Of a stretch of 30,508 bases of DNA, positions 7,396-16,091 are shown piece after piece. Location: the NCBI GenBank assembly GCA_900541065.1, contig UQIE01000024.1, positions 1 through 30,508 on the forward strand. Direction: 5' to 3'. How positions within the stretch are numbered: position 1 is the stretch's first letter; the number at the start of each line of letters is the position of its first letter. The DNA comes from an uncultured Collinsella sp. (GTDB taxonomy: Bacteria > Actinomycetota > Coriobacteriia > Coriobacteriales > Coriobacteriaceae). The notes beneath the pieces were generated by a model that was not told the origin of the DNA, did not search any database, and saw nothing but the letters and a program-made list of their open reading frames with translations. The position numbers and the translations under genes were made by a program.

Positions 7396-8769
7396 CTACT
7401 CGTCGCCATCGTGCGGGTCCGCAGAGCCCGCACCCGACGCCGCCGGTTTCTCTGCCGAAGACTCGGAATCCTTCTTATCGGTTTCGGCCGGAGCGATCAC
7501 GCGAATGAGCGAGATGCGCTGGCCACGCATCGACTGTACCTTGAACTTGTACCCTGCGACCTCAAACACCTCTCCGATGTCGGGCACCGAGTCGCAAAGC
7601 TCCAAAATCCAGCCGGCGATGGTCTCATAATCATCGCTTTCCTCGAGCGGCCAACCAAGCTCAATCGCGTCATCGCACGAAAAACGCCCATCGACAAGCC
7701 ACTCGCGGCGCGAAAGGCGCGTGAGGTACTTGTTGTCGGGATCGAACTCGTCCTCGATCTCGCCGACGATCTCCTCGACGATATCTTCGATGGTGATGAT
7801 GCCGGCCGTGCCGCCGTACTCGTCCACGACGACCACGATCTGGTCGTGCGAGGTCTGCATCTCGGACAGCAACGGCAGGATGTCCTTGGTGTCGGGCACA
7901 AAGGTGGCGTCGCGCAGATAATCGGCGATGGGCTGGTCGCCCTTGCCGTCGAGCGCGGGCTGGATCAGGTCCTTGATGTGCGCGATGCCCGCGACGTTGT
8001 CGGGATCCTCGTGGTAGACGGGGATGCGGCTGAAGCCGGTCTGGCGCATGGTGGACAGCACGTCGGCGACCGTCTCGTCGTCCTCGCACATGGTGGTGTC
8101 CACGCGCGGCACCATGACCTCGCGAGCCACGGTGTCACCCAGGTCGAAGATCTCGTGGATCATGCGCTTTTCCTCGTCGAGCAGGTCATCCTGCTCCGAG
8201 ACCATGTACTTGATCTCTTCCTCCGAGACGTTCTGGCGGTCGTCGGCGCTCTTGATGCGCAGGATACGGGCCAGGCCGTCGGAGCAGGCGCCGGTCAGCC
8301 ACACGAGCGGGCGGGCGATCTTTTGGAACACGGAGAGCGGTCCCACGACCTGCTTGGATACGCCCTCGGCGTTAGCGAGGCCGATGCGCTTGGGCACGAG
8401 CTCGCCGATCACGATGGACACAAAGGCGACGGCGACGGTGATGATGACCGGCGCCAGGCCGCGCGCGATGGCGGAAAGAGGCGCGATGCCAAAGCTCATG
8501 AGCCATGTGGCAAGCGGGTCGGACAGGCTCGTCGAGGCGACGGCGGATGAGGCAAAGCCCACGAGCGTGATGGCGACCTGGATGGTGGCGAGCAGCTGAT
8601 CGGAGTCGGCGGCGAGCTGGACGGCGCGCTCGGCGCGCTTATCGCCCTCCTCGGCATCGTGCTCCAACACGGCGCGCTTAGCCGTGGTGAGAGCCATCTC
8701 GGACATGGAGAAGTAGCCGTTGATAAGCGTCAGGACGAGGGTAGTGATAAGGGAGATGGTTATGTCCAT
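7396..8769 (-). CDS. DUF21-CBS-CorC/HlyC family membrane protein
   Basis: 457 residues, close to the usual length of the UPF0053/CNNM-CorC family. An N-terminal DUF21 membrane domain (about 1-190, about four helices, with FSMSEMAL and GELVPKRIGL signatures) is followed by two CBS domains (about 215-335; VPRVDTTM, FSRIPVY, VVDEYGGTAGIITIEDIVEEIVGEI) and a CorC_HlyC transporter-associated domain (about 350-430). A charged tail ends the protein. The family is linked to Mg2+ or Co2+ efflux; old 'haemolysin' names are unreliable. With the MgtE-like and Nramp-type genes it makes a third Mg2+-related protein within 9 kb. The ribosome site is weak: GGAGG lies about 15 bases before ATG 8769, so the start is only moderately secure. 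Confidence 0.92.
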   Translation of the reverse strand: MDITISLITTLVLTLINGYFSMSEMALTTAKRAVLEHDAEEGDKRAERAVQLAADSDQLLATIQVAITLVGFASSAVASTSLSDPLATWLMSFGIAPLSAIARGLAPVIITVAVAFVSIVIGELVPKRIGLANAEGVSKQVVGPLSVFQKIARPLVWLTGACSDGLARILRIKSADDRQNVSEEEIKYMVSEQDDLLDEEKRMIHEIFDLGDTVAREVMVPRVDTTMCEDDETVADVLSTMRQTGFSRIPVYHEDPDNVAGIAHIKDLIQPALDGKGDQPIADYLRDATFVPDTKDILPLLSEMQTSHDQIVVVVDEYGGTAGIITIEDIVEEIVGEIEDEFDPDNKYLTRLSRREWLVDGRFSCDDAIELGWPLEESDDYETIAGWILELCDSVPDIGEVFEVAGYKFKVQSMRGQRISLIRVIAPAETDKKDSESSAEKPAASGAGSADPHDGDE

Positions 8770-8876
8770 CGGGAGTTTCTCGAACCTCCAAGATTCGGGA
8801 CGTCAGGGTAAAACGTTGATGGCGGATACGGCAATTGCGCCAGTCACCCGTGCGAGCGGGGCCGTGGGCGCGGTCG

Positions 8877-9560
8877 CTAGATTACGAAGAGGATCACCGC
8901 CATGAACTGGAAGATACTGCCGGCGAGCACCCACAAGTGAAACACACTGTGCAGATAGCGCACGTTTTTGGCGATATAGAACGGCACGCCCACGGTGTAG
9001 CACACGCCGCCGACGGCGAGCAGGGCAAGCGCGACGGGGTTCAACAGCGCCACGAGCTCGGGCAGCTTAAAGACGACGAGCCAACCCATCAGCAGGTAGA
9101 CCAAGCCGCTTACCCAGTGCGGTTGACGCTCGCGCATAAAGCACTCGAGGGCGATGCCGATGATGGCGATGGCCCATACGGCAAAGAACAGCACAGCGCC
9201 GCCGTCGTTTGCGAGCGTGATGAGGCAAAACGGCGTATAGCTGCCGGCTATGAGCAGGTAGATGCAGCTGTGGTCGATGATGCGAAATACGCGCTTGGCG
9301 CGCGCGGGCTGAATCGCGTGGTAGAGCGTGGAGGCTAGGTATTCGAGGATAATGCTGACGCCATAGACAATCGCCGCGGCCATATGGGCCGGGCCTCCGC
9401 CGCGCAGGGCGGCGAATACGATCAGGAGCACCAGGCCGGCGATACCCAGCAGGCAGCCGACACCATGGGTGACGGAGTTCATGATCTCCTCGCCCACTGT
9501 GTAGTGTGGAACGACCGCGGTCTTGGGTCGCGGCTTAGAACTGTCGCTCGAATCGGACAT
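8877..9560 (-). CDS. Haemolysin III / PAQR-family membrane protein
   Basis: About 227 residues with seven membrane helices. The family landmarks are in order: EIMNSVTHGVG, ASTLYHAI, RIIDHSCIYLLIAGSYTPF and the C-terminal HSVFHLWVL, supplying the Ser/Asp/His residues of the CREST superfamily metal site. Bacterial members are annotated as haemolysin III, but the true activity is unknown and a lipid hydrolase role is likely for the superfamily. ATG 9560 is preferred; a TTG at 9578 is in frame, but it lies directly on the GGAGG ribosome site. A TATAGT -10 candidate sits about 40 bases upstream (plus-strand 9596-9601). First gene of the leftward block, diverging from the hydrolase at 9747. Confidence 0.9.
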   Translation of the reverse strand: MSDSSDSSKPRPKTAVVPHYTVGEEIMNSVTHGVGCLLGIAGLVLLIVFAALRGGGPAHMAAAIVYGVSIILEYLASTLYHAIQPARAKRVFRIIDHSCIYLLIAGSYTPFCLITLANDGGAVLFFAVWAIAIIGIALECFMRERQPHWVSGLVYLLMGWLVVFKLPELVALLNPVALALLAVGGVCYTVGVPFYIAKNVRYLHSVFHLWVLAGSIFQFMAVILFVI

Positions 9561-9668
9561 GCCGGTTACATCCTCCAACGTAAAGAGTTCTCAACACTAT
9601 ATCAAAGCGTCTAGGTACGTGCGAAATTTGCACCATACGTGACCCTTTGTTTACCCATTCTTTGCCTG

Positions 9669-9746
9669 TTGACGCATCAACGGCGAACGTCCATAATGCG
9701 CTTGCATTAAATGTTGATGTATTAACATCTTATAGGAGAATACCGC
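9669..9746 (+). promoter_or_regulatory. Promoter, palindrome and ribosome site of the hydrolase gene
   Basis: TTGACG (9669-9674) and CATAAT (9692-9697), separated by exactly 17 bases, make a good sigma-70-type promoter. Between it and the gene, GATGT-ATTA-ACATC (9716-9729) is a perfect 5-bp inverted repeat that could be an operator. AGGAGA at 9734-9739 sits 7 bases before ATG 9747. Confidence 0.7.
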
Positions 9747-10712
9747 ATGGCTCAAAACGCACGTTCCCATCGAAAGCTCAAGATAGCCGGCATCGCTGCG
9801 CTAGTGGCTGTCGTTGCGCTGCTCGGATTTGCCGGCAACTTTTTGTTTGACTTTGCCCTGAACCCCCAAGCGCCGTACACCATGAAGATGATGCAGGATA
9901 GCAAGAACGACAAAGAAGGTGAGCAGCCGGATGCCGAGGACACCGAGGCGCGGGCGTGGTTTAAAGAGAATCGCGAGAGCAGCAACCTCACCGCGGACGA
10001 CGGAACCGAGCTTGCCGCTTGGTATTTTGCCGCGTCGGAGAGCACGCACGACTACGCCGTCTGCCTGCATGGATATACCAACGAGCCCATCGGCATGGCC
10101 CGATACGCCAAGCGCTTCCATGACCGCGGCATGAACGTACTCGCACCCGCCGCCCGCGCCCACGAGCGCTCCGGCGGCGACTATATCGGCATGGGCTGGC
10201 CCGAGCGCCTCGACATCGTCGCATGGATCGAGCGAATCGTTCAGGCTGACCCCGAGGCGCGTATCCTGGTCTTTGGCGAGTCGATGGGTGCGGCAACCGC
10301 CATGAACGTCGCGGGGGAATCTCTGCCCGCAAACGTGAAATGCATTATCGAGGACTGCGGTTATACGAGTGTTTGGGACGAGTTTTCTCTGCAGCTCAAA
10401 GACGTGTTCGGTCTGCCCAGCTTTCCCTTGCTCGATGTAGCAAACTTGGCGTGCAACGTGCGCGCGGGCTACGACTTTCATAGGGCGAGCAGTGTGGAGC
10501 AACTCAAACACGCGACGGTTCCCATGTTGTTTATCCACGGCGACCAGGACACCTTTGTGCCGTACGACATGCTCGACCAAAACTACGACGCGTGCGCCAG
10601 CAAGGTCAAGCAAAAGCTCACCATCCATGGCGCCACCCACGCCAAGAGTGCGCAAGTTGACCCCGAGCTCTACTGGAACACGGTCAACAACTTCCTCGAC
10701 GAGTATTTTTAG
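9747..10712 (+). CDS. Membrane-anchored alpha/beta hydrolase
   Basis: 321 residues. Residues 10-34 form a signal anchor (a long Ala/Val/Leu helix), so the enzyme faces outside the membrane. The alpha/beta-hydrolase domain covers about 80-320: CLHGYTNEP forms the oxyanion loop, GESMGA contains the nucleophile Ser179, HGDQDTFVP holds the acid Asp268, and GATHAKS gives His298, a complete catalytic triad. Close relatives are annotated as serine aminopeptidase-like or cinnamoyl-ester-hydrolase-like; the substrate is unknown. It has its own promoter and ribosome site, and is monocistronic, ending before a hairpin element and a strong terminator. Confidence 0.9.
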   Translation: MAQNARSHRKLKIAGIAALVAVVALLGFAGNFLFDFALNPQAPYTMKMMQDSKNDKEGEQPDAEDTEARAWFKENRESSNLTADDGTELAAWYFAASESTHDYAVCLHGYTNEPIGMARYAKRFHDRGMNVLAPAARAHERSGGDYIGMGWPERLDIVAWIERIVQADPEARILVFGESMGAATAMNVAGESLPANVKCIIEDCGYTSVWDEFSLQLKDVFGLPSFPLLDVANLACNVRAGYDFHRASSVEQLKHATVPMLFIHGDQDTFVPYDMLDQNYDACASKVKQKLTIHGATHAKSAQVDPELYWNTVNNFLDEYF

Positions 10713-10749
10713 ACAAAAAGCAACGTCTGGAGCTTTATCTGACCCCCTA

Positions 10750-10881
10750 TTTTCGGAAGTATGCGGCAAAATCTGGAACTGCCGACCAGACCGCAGTTTT
10801 ACCAACAATTTATCAGGGGTTTTGTTGCCAAAAAATGTCGTGTGCTCGGCGATCTCGAAATTTGCCGCATACTTCCGAAAA
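10750..10881. repeat. 132-bp inverted-repeat (long hairpin) element E1
   Basis: The 21 bases at 10750-10770 are a perfect inverted copy of 10861-10881 (ending GGAAGTATGCGGCAAA on the left arm). Pairing continues imperfectly inward, with CAACAA/TTGTTG near the centre, so the whole unit can fold into one long hairpin. There is no reading frame in it. The right end shares its last four bases with the following terminator. It may be a MITE-like element or a structured RNA; I do not recognise a named family. Confidence 0.8.
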
Positions 10882-10916
10882 GCCGCCCGTGGACACTGTG
10901 CTCACGGGCGGCTTTT
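10878..10916. terminator. Bidirectional rho-independent terminator
   Basis: AAAAGCCGCCCGTG (10878-10891) pairs perfectly with CACGGGCGGCTTTT (10903-10916) around an 11-base loop. U-tracts occur in both directions. It separates the rightward hydrolase from the leftward DUF362 gene. Confidence 0.9.
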
Positions 10917-10963
10917 GCTAACGTTGCGCTACAAAAGCGCTTGATATGTCCAATAGACAGGTG

Positions 10964-12169
10964 CTACTTGACCTCAATGAGCTCGTACTCGCTCGTGCCC
11001 AGGCCGATCTTCTCGGCATGCGCGATGCACGCACGCCAGTCGGTGTCGGGATGCGTGATGCAGAAGGGATCCTTGGCCTGCTCGCCCTCCAGATGCTCGT
11101 GATTGTGCTCCATCTTGGCCGCGCTATCGGTGAGCTCGGTGTTGGGCAGCGGCTCGGATGCCATGACGGCATCGGCGCAGGCCTGATCGATAGCGACCGG
11201 GTCGAAGCTCGCGAACATGCCGATGTCGTTGACGATTGGCGTGTCGTTTTCGGGATGGCAATCGCAGTTGGGGCTGATATCCATGGCAAGCGAGATATGG
11301 AAGCTCGGGCGGCCGTCGACGACGGCCTTGGTGTACTCGGCAATCTTGCAGTTGAGCACGTCGGCCGCGGCTTCATAGCCGGGCTTGATGGCGTCCTGGT
11401 TGCACACGCCGATGCAGCGGCCGCAGCCCACGCAGCGATCGTGGTTGATGGCGGCCACGTGCACTGTGCGGGTGTTGCCGTTGGCAAGCTCGCGCTCGCG
11501 AGTGTCGTCGAACGAAATGGCGCTGTGCGCGCAGATCTTTTCGCAGGCACGGCAGCCAATGCAGTGCTCGGTCGCGACGTTCGGCTTGCCGGCGGCATGC
11601 TGCTCCATCTTGCCGGCACGGCTGCCGCCTCCCATGCCCAGGTTCTTCATGGCACCGCCAAAGCCAGCCTGCTCATGACCCTTAAAGTGCGTGAGGCTGA
11701 TCACGATATCGGCATCCATGAGCGCCTGACCGATCTTGGCCTCGTGCACGTACTCGCCGCCCTCGACCGGAACGAGCGCCTCGTCGGTGCCCTTGAGGCC
11801 GTCGGCGATGATGATCTGGCAGCCCGTGGCATACGGGGTAAAGCCGTTCTGATAGGCGGTATCGATGTGCTCGAGCGCGTTTTTGCGGCTACCGACATAG
11901 AGCGTGTTGCAGTCGGTGAGGAAGGGCTTGCCGCCCAGCTCCTTGACGACATCCGCGACGGCGCGGGCGTAGTTGGGGCGCAAAAAGCTCAGGTTGCCCA
12001 GCTCGCCAAAGTGAATCTTGATAGCGACGAACTTGTTCTCAAAGTCGATCTGCTCAATTCCGGCGTGACGGATGAGGCGCTTGAGTTTGTCGAGCTGGCT
12101 CTCGCGAGCATGCGTGCGCAGGTTGGTGAAGTACACCTTAGCGGGTGCTGCGGGTGCAGTTGCGGTCAT
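10964..12169 (-). CDS. DUF362 protein with two 4Fe-4S clusters
   Basis: 401 residues. A DUF362 domain (about 45-200 and on to the C-terminus; NKFVAIKIHFGELGN, GGKPFLTDCNTLY, SLTHFKGHEQAGFGGAMKNLGMG) contains an inserted ferredoxin module with two CxxCxxCxxxC motifs: C203/C206/C209/C213 and C246/C249/C252/C256. These should bind two 4Fe-4S clusters, so an electron-transfer or redox role in the cytoplasm is likely; the substrate is unknown. No signal peptide. ATG 12169 has GAGGGG upstream. Single gene, flanked by the 10878-10916 terminator and a repeat cluster. Confidence 0.92.
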   Translation of the reverse strand: MTATAPAAPAKVYFTNLRTHARESQLDKLKRLIRHAGIEQIDFENKFVAIKIHFGELGNLSFLRPNYARAVADVVKELGGKPFLTDCNTLYVGSRKNALEHIDTAYQNGFTPYATGCQIIIADGLKGTDEALVPVEGGEYVHEAKIGQALMDADIVISLTHFKGHEQAGFGGAMKNLGMGGGSRAGKMEQHAAGKPNVATEHCIGCRACEKICAHSAISFDDTRERELANGNTRTVHVAAINHDRCVGCGRCIGVCNQDAIKPGYEAAADVLNCKIAEYTKAVVDGRPSFHISLAMDISPNCDCHPENDTPIVNDIGMFASFDPVAIDQACADAVMASEPLPNTELTDSAAKMEHNHEHLEGEQAKDPFCITHPDTDWRACIAHAEKIGLGTSEYELIEVK

Positions 12170-12252
12170 AAATCTATCCCCTCGGTCTATATGGCGTTAC
12201 AGACATAGGAGGATGGTACCAGTTAAAGCAGAGTTAAAGTCAAGCGCGACAC

Positions 12253-12456
12253 CTAGTCGTTGGGGACAGACTTAAATGACTGAAACCACTCATTGGGGAC
12301 GGACTTAAATGAGTGCCTCGCCACCTGGCAGCCAGGGACGTTCCTTTCCCGCCGGCAGTTGGGGACAGTCCTTGTCAGCCCGGCCGACGAGCCGGCGAAT
12401 CGGCAAAGACCGTCCCCGATGACTAGTCGTTTAAGAACGTCCCCGATGACTACTCT
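12253..12456. repeat. 'ggggacgttctt' repeat cluster, copy 2
   Basis: About 200 bases made of several units: TTGGGGACAGACTTAAATGA and CATTGGGGACGGACTTAAAT on the left, a middle part with GCCACCTGGCAGCCAGGGAC, and an inverted unit CTAGTCGTTTAAGAACGTCC on the right. The left and right units face each other, so the block is roughly palindromic. Apart from these repeats and the promoter region of the DUF362 gene, the 12170-12449 gap holds nothing. The TAG stop of the FtsX-type permease (12450-12452) lies inside its edge, just as in copy 1. Confidence 0.82.
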
Positions 12457-15116
12457 TGGACTTTGAGGGCTTCGGCCAGGCTGACGCGCTTGATGGAGCG
12501 CGTGTGTAGCAGCGCCACGACCAGGTAGGTCGCAAAGCCAATGCCGACGCATGCAGCCATGGACCAAGCGGGCACATAGATCTCGATATTGCCGTTGTAG
12601 GCGAGCAGCATGGAGCGGAAGATGGCCGTGAGCGAGCCAATAATGACCGGCAGGCTCAGCACAAGCGACGCCGCCACGCACAGCGTAATCGAGCGGATGT
12701 ACAGATGCGAGATCTCGCTATCTCGATAGCCAAAGACTTTCATGTAGCTAATCGACCGGGCGCTGTGGTCGATTACAGCCTTGGTCAGCAGGTACATAAA
12801 CAGCAGGAAGATGAACACCGCAAGTCCAACCATCATGCCGATCATTTTGCTCATCATGCCTATAAACTGGTCGCCCACGGCGCGCATGTCGTCGGGCGTG
12901 GTGTCGCCGGCAAAGTAACGAGCATCGAGGTCGAGCTTCTCGTCGCTCACATAGCCGTTAAAGTAGGCGGCGTCGTTGTCGAACAGCTCGTTAAAGTCGT
13001 CGATACTCATATAGATATTCATGTCCGACTTGGAGCCCCAGGCACAGTCCTTGCCCGCGTACTCAAAGGAATAATGCTCGCCCTCGTACTTGTCGCTGAG
13101 CGTGACCTTCTGGCCCTCGCTCCAGCCAAACTTATCGAGCAGACCGCCGCCAAAGACGACGCGTCCGTCGCTGACGTTGAGGTCTTTCCAATAGCGCGAA
13201 TCGGATGAAATGCCGTAGACGGAAATCGTCTCCTCGCCATTTCCATCGCCGCGGTCGTATTGCAGCTGGTAAACGGCATATTTCTCGGTCTGTGCGATTG
13301 TGCTCGCGCCGTTGTCGGTCGTATTGACCGGGTGGATATCGTCGTTGTCAGTGTCGATCTTAGAGGCCTTGTCGATCAGGCCTATGGCCTCATCGCGGTC
13401 GCAGCCGAGGGCATCGGCAAGATCGTCAAGGCTCGCGTAGAGCGCATCCTTCTTGTCCTGGACCTTGGCAAGCGCGTCCTGCGCCGCGGCCAGGCTCTCG
13501 GCAGACGGAGATGCGGTCGCGGCATCGGCCGCCGCCTGCGCTGCATCGGCCGCGTCGTCAAGCTCGTCATCGGCATCCTGGGCGGCAGAAAGCAGCGCGC
13601 CGTCAACCGACTGCAAGCGCTCGAGTGCCGACCACTGCTCGCGCTCCTCGGCAGTGCCCTCGAGCTCCAGCGGAGCCTTGAGCGTGTACTGGTGTTCGGC
13701 GACCAGGCTTGTCTCGAGGTTGTCGGCGTAGTGCGTCATCGTGGGCAGAATCGCCAGGCCAAAGAGCAGCAGCAGCGACGCAAACGCAATGCCCACGAAG
13801 AGCGTGGCAAAGTTGCCCAGGTTGCGCAGGAAGATACGCAGGCGGAAGCGGGAAACAAAACCCATGCGCTCCGGCAGCTGCAAGCCGCGCTTGGTGCCCG
13901 ATTTGCCGCTCGCCTCGTGACGAAGGAACTGCAACGGCGTCTTGCCCATTTTGCGAAGCAGGCCCACCAGCGTGATGAGGATGAGCGCGGCGGCGGGAAC
14001 CACGGCGCACTTCACAAAGATCTCCCAGCTCCAGTACACCTGGAAGGGCGGCAGGCTGTACGACCCGTAATAGAGGCTGCGCATGGGCTCGGTAAAGAAC
14101 ACAACGCCGAGCGCAGTGCCCAAAAGCGCCGCGACCACGCCCAAGATGGCGGGAAGCGCAAGGTAGTGCAGCACGATCTCGCGTCGACGATAGCCGCTGG
14201 CGAGCAGCGTGCCGATGATGGCGCTCTCCTCCTCGATGGTGGCGTCGGTAAGGACCACAAAGACGAACGCCATGATCACGATAATAATGTCGAGCAGCGT
14301 CATCCACATCATGGAGTCGCCGTCCACGTCGTCGCGGGCGTAGCCAATGCCCTGGTTGGAATCGGCGTCGATGAGCTCATCTACGCGTGCATCGGCATCG
14401 GTCAGCGCCTCCACCATATCCTGCTCCGCATCGATGCGGTCCGCGGTGGAGAGGTCGCGGTCGTTAAGGGTGAAGGAGTAGGTGTAGGCGGGTGCGCCGC
14501 CGGCGTCCTCGAGCGCGGCAAAGCCGGCATCGGTAACCTCGGCAACACCGTACGTAATGGTGTTCACCGTAAAGTCCGAATTGTTGAGGAACAACGCCTG
14601 GCTATCGGGCTGGGTCATGATGCCGCAGATGGTGTAGGTGCGGCCCTCAAGCTCGACCTTATCGCCCACGGCGAGATCGTTGTTGGTGGCGAAGACACGG
14701 TCGATTGCCACCTCATCGTCCGTCTTGGGCTGCCTGCCCTCACAGTAGGACGCGATATCGACCTTGGTGCGGTGCGCATAGGTGCGCAGCGTGCGCTTGG
14801 TGCCGTCGTCGCCGGCGGACTTTTTGATGATGGCGTCGATGGAGAAATTCTTGTAGAGCGTGACACCGCCGACGTCGCCGGCTGCATCCTCGGCTGCCCT
14901 GAGCTGGTCTTTGGTGGCCTCGAAGGAGGTGGTCACGCGGCCGTCCTCGATCGTGTACGCATCGCGCATGTCGTCGATAAGGCAACCGATGGAATGCGCC
15001 GCGAGCAAAAAGCCCGAGGTGAGAGCGATGCTTCCGCACATAAGCAAAAAGATGCCCAGGTACTTGCCGATATTGCGGCGCAGCTCGCGCGGGAGACGTT
15101 TTGCGAGAGGTGTCAT
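12450..15116 (-). CDS. FtsX/MacB-type ABC transporter permease
   Basis: 888 residues with two FtsX domains. After an N-terminal helix (about 15-40) comes an extracytoplasmic domain, then FtsX domain 1 (about 280-400, three helices), another helix (about 440-465), a large outer region with an Ala/Asp-rich coiled coil (about 505-590), and FtsX domain 2 (about 750-880, three helices). The layout fits exporters or mechanotransmitters acting on lipoproteins, peptides or antimicrobials; the cargo is unknown. It starts 8 bases after the ATPase gene's stop with TAGGCGG as ribosome site; a TTG at 15131 is in frame but overlaps the ATPase. Permease partner of the gene at 15125-15838. The last codons run into a repeat. 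Confidence 0.9.
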   Translation of the reverse strand: MTPLAKRLPRELRRNIGKYLGIFLLMCGSIALTSGFLLAAHSIGCLIDDMRDAYTIEDGRVTTSFEATKDQLRAAEDAAGDVGGVTLYKNFSIDAIIKKSAGDDGTKRTLRTYAHRTKVDIASYCEGRQPKTDDEVAIDRVFATNNDLAVGDKVELEGRTYTICGIMTQPDSQALFLNNSDFTVNTITYGVAEVTDAGFAALEDAGGAPAYTYSFTLNDRDLSTADRIDAEQDMVEALTDADARVDELIDADSNQGIGYARDDVDGDSMMWMTLLDIIIVIMAFVFVVLTDATIEEESAIIGTLLASGYRRREIVLHYLALPAILGVVAALLGTALGVVFFTEPMRSLYYGSYSLPPFQVYWSWEIFVKCAVVPAAALILITLVGLLRKMGKTPLQFLRHEASGKSGTKRGLQLPERMGFVSRFRLRIFLRNLGNFATLFVGIAFASLLLLFGLAILPTMTHYADNLETSLVAEHQYTLKAPLELEGTAEEREQWSALERLQSVDGALLSAAQDADDELDDAADAAQAAADAATASPSAESLAAAQDALAKVQDKKDALYASLDDLADALGCDRDEAIGLIDKASKIDTDNDDIHPVNTTDNGASTIAQTEKYAVYQLQYDRGDGNGEETISVYGISSDSRYWKDLNVSDGRVVFGGGLLDKFGWSEGQKVTLSDKYEGEHYSFEYAGKDCAWGSKSDMNIYMSIDDFNELFDNDAAYFNGYVSDEKLDLDARYFAGDTTPDDMRAVGDQFIGMMSKMIGMMVGLAVFIFLLFMYLLTKAVIDHSARSISYMKVFGYRDSEISHLYIRSITLCVAASLVLSLPVIIGSLTAIFRSMLLAYNGNIEIYVPAWSMAACVGIGFATYLVVALLHTRSIKRVSLAEALKVQE

Positions 15117-15124
15117 GGCGCCGC

Positions 15125-15838
15125 CTACCAATCGAGCTCGGCGGCCGCGACGGGCGACTCGTTGAGTTCATCCTCGACAATGCGACCGTCGCGCAGGCGC
15201 AGCACGCGATTGGCCATGCGCGCGATGGCGGCATTGTGGGTGACGATGATGATGGTGCAGCCGTACTCGTGATTGACATCCTCCATGAGCTGCAAGATTT
15301 CCTTGGACGTCTTGTAGTCGAGCGCACCCGTGGGCTCGTCGCACAGCAGCAGACCCGGGTTTTTGACGAGTGCGCGGCCGATGGCACAGCGTTGCTGCTG
15401 GCCGCCCGAGACCTGGCGCGGGAACTTGTTGCGGTGCTCGTAGAGACCCAGCGAACGCAGCAGGTCATCGATGTTGAGCGGCTTTTTGGACAGGTGTGCC
15501 GTGACCTCGATGTTTTCCTTGATGGTGAGATCGGGCACCAGGTTGTAGAACTGGAAGACAAAGCCCAGCTCACGGCGGCGATACTCGCCCAGGTCGGTAG
15601 GTTTGAGCACCGTGAGGTCGCAGCCGTCCACCAAAATAGAGCCAGCGTCGGCATCCTCCAGGCCGCCGATCAGGTTAAGAAACGTCGACTTGCCCGAGCC
15701 CGAGGGCCCCAGCATGACGCAGATCTCGCCTCGGTTGATGGACGTGTCGATGCCATCGAGTACCGTCAGGCGCGCATCACCGTCGCCGTAGTGCTTTTTG
15801 AGATCCTTAACCTGGACGTAGGCTTCCTGCGTTGCCAT
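15125..15838 (-). CDS. ABC transporter ATP-binding protein (MacB/LolD type)
   Basis: 237 residues, standard for the family. Walker A GPSGSGKS (44-51), Q-loop in FVFQFYNLVP, signature VSGGQQQR, Walker B LLLCDEPT and the switch His in IVTHN are all intact, so it should hydrolyse ATP. The QFYNLVPDLT stretch and length are typical of MacB/LolD/FtsE-like ATPases that pair with FtsX permeases, and the next gene is such a permease. ATG 15838 is preferred because GGGGGA lies close upstream; another ATG at 15850 is in frame but would overlap that site. Confidence 0.94.
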   Translation of the reverse strand: MATQEAYVQVKDLKKHYGDGDARLTVLDGIDTSINRGEICVMLGPSGSGKSTFLNLIGGLEDADAGSILVDGCDLTVLKPTDLGEYRRRELGFVFQFYNLVPDLTIKENIEVTAHLSKKPLNIDDLLRSLGLYEHRNKFPRQVSGGQQQRCAIGRALVKNPGLLLCDEPTGALDYKTSKEILQLMEDVNHEYGCTIIIVTHNAAIARMANRVLRLRDGRIVEDELNESPVAAAELDW

Positions 15839-15861
15839 GGTATCCCCCATTGTTAGCCTAG

Positions 15862-15885
15862 TACTACTTTATGAACGTAATAGTA
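15862..15885. promoter_or_regulatory. Possible operator upstream of the MacB-like ABC genes
   Basis: TACTA (15862-15866) and TAGTA (15881-15885) form a short inverted repeat in an AT-rich stretch about 25 bases before the ATPase start. It could bind a regulator, but no regulator gene is adjacent and the half-sites are short. Confidence 0.25.
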
Positions 15886-15929
15886 AACCTTGGCGAACTA
15901 TTTTGGGGCGAGAGTGGGGATTTGTTTCA

Positions 15930-16090
15930 GACTAGTCATTGGGGACGTTCTTAAATGACCAGTCACAAGGGACGCTCTTTCGCCACCCGGCAGTTGGGGA
16001 CGCTCCTTATCTGCCCCCGATGGCTAGTCATTTAAGTCTGTCCCCAATGAATACTTTTGGTCGTTTAAGTCTGTCCCCAATGAGTAGGTG
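15930..16090. repeat. 'ggggacgttctt' repeat cluster, copy 3
   Basis: About 160 bases. ACTAGTCATTGGGGACGTTC on the left faces CTAGTCATTTAAGTCTGTCC on the right, with a second unit GTCGTTTAAGTCTGTCCCCA directly after. The middle part (GCCACCCGGCAGTTGGGGAC) matches the middle of copy 2. It fills the gap between the MacB-like ATPase and the ABC-2 permease; short reading frames inside it are products of the repeat. Confidence 0.82.
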
Positions 16091-16091
16091 T

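Noticed and set aside
6250..8550. A 766-codon plus-strand open frame
   Set aside because: It overlaps three well-supported minus-strand genes, is rich in His, Arg and Gly in the way of antisense frames, and lacks any known motif.
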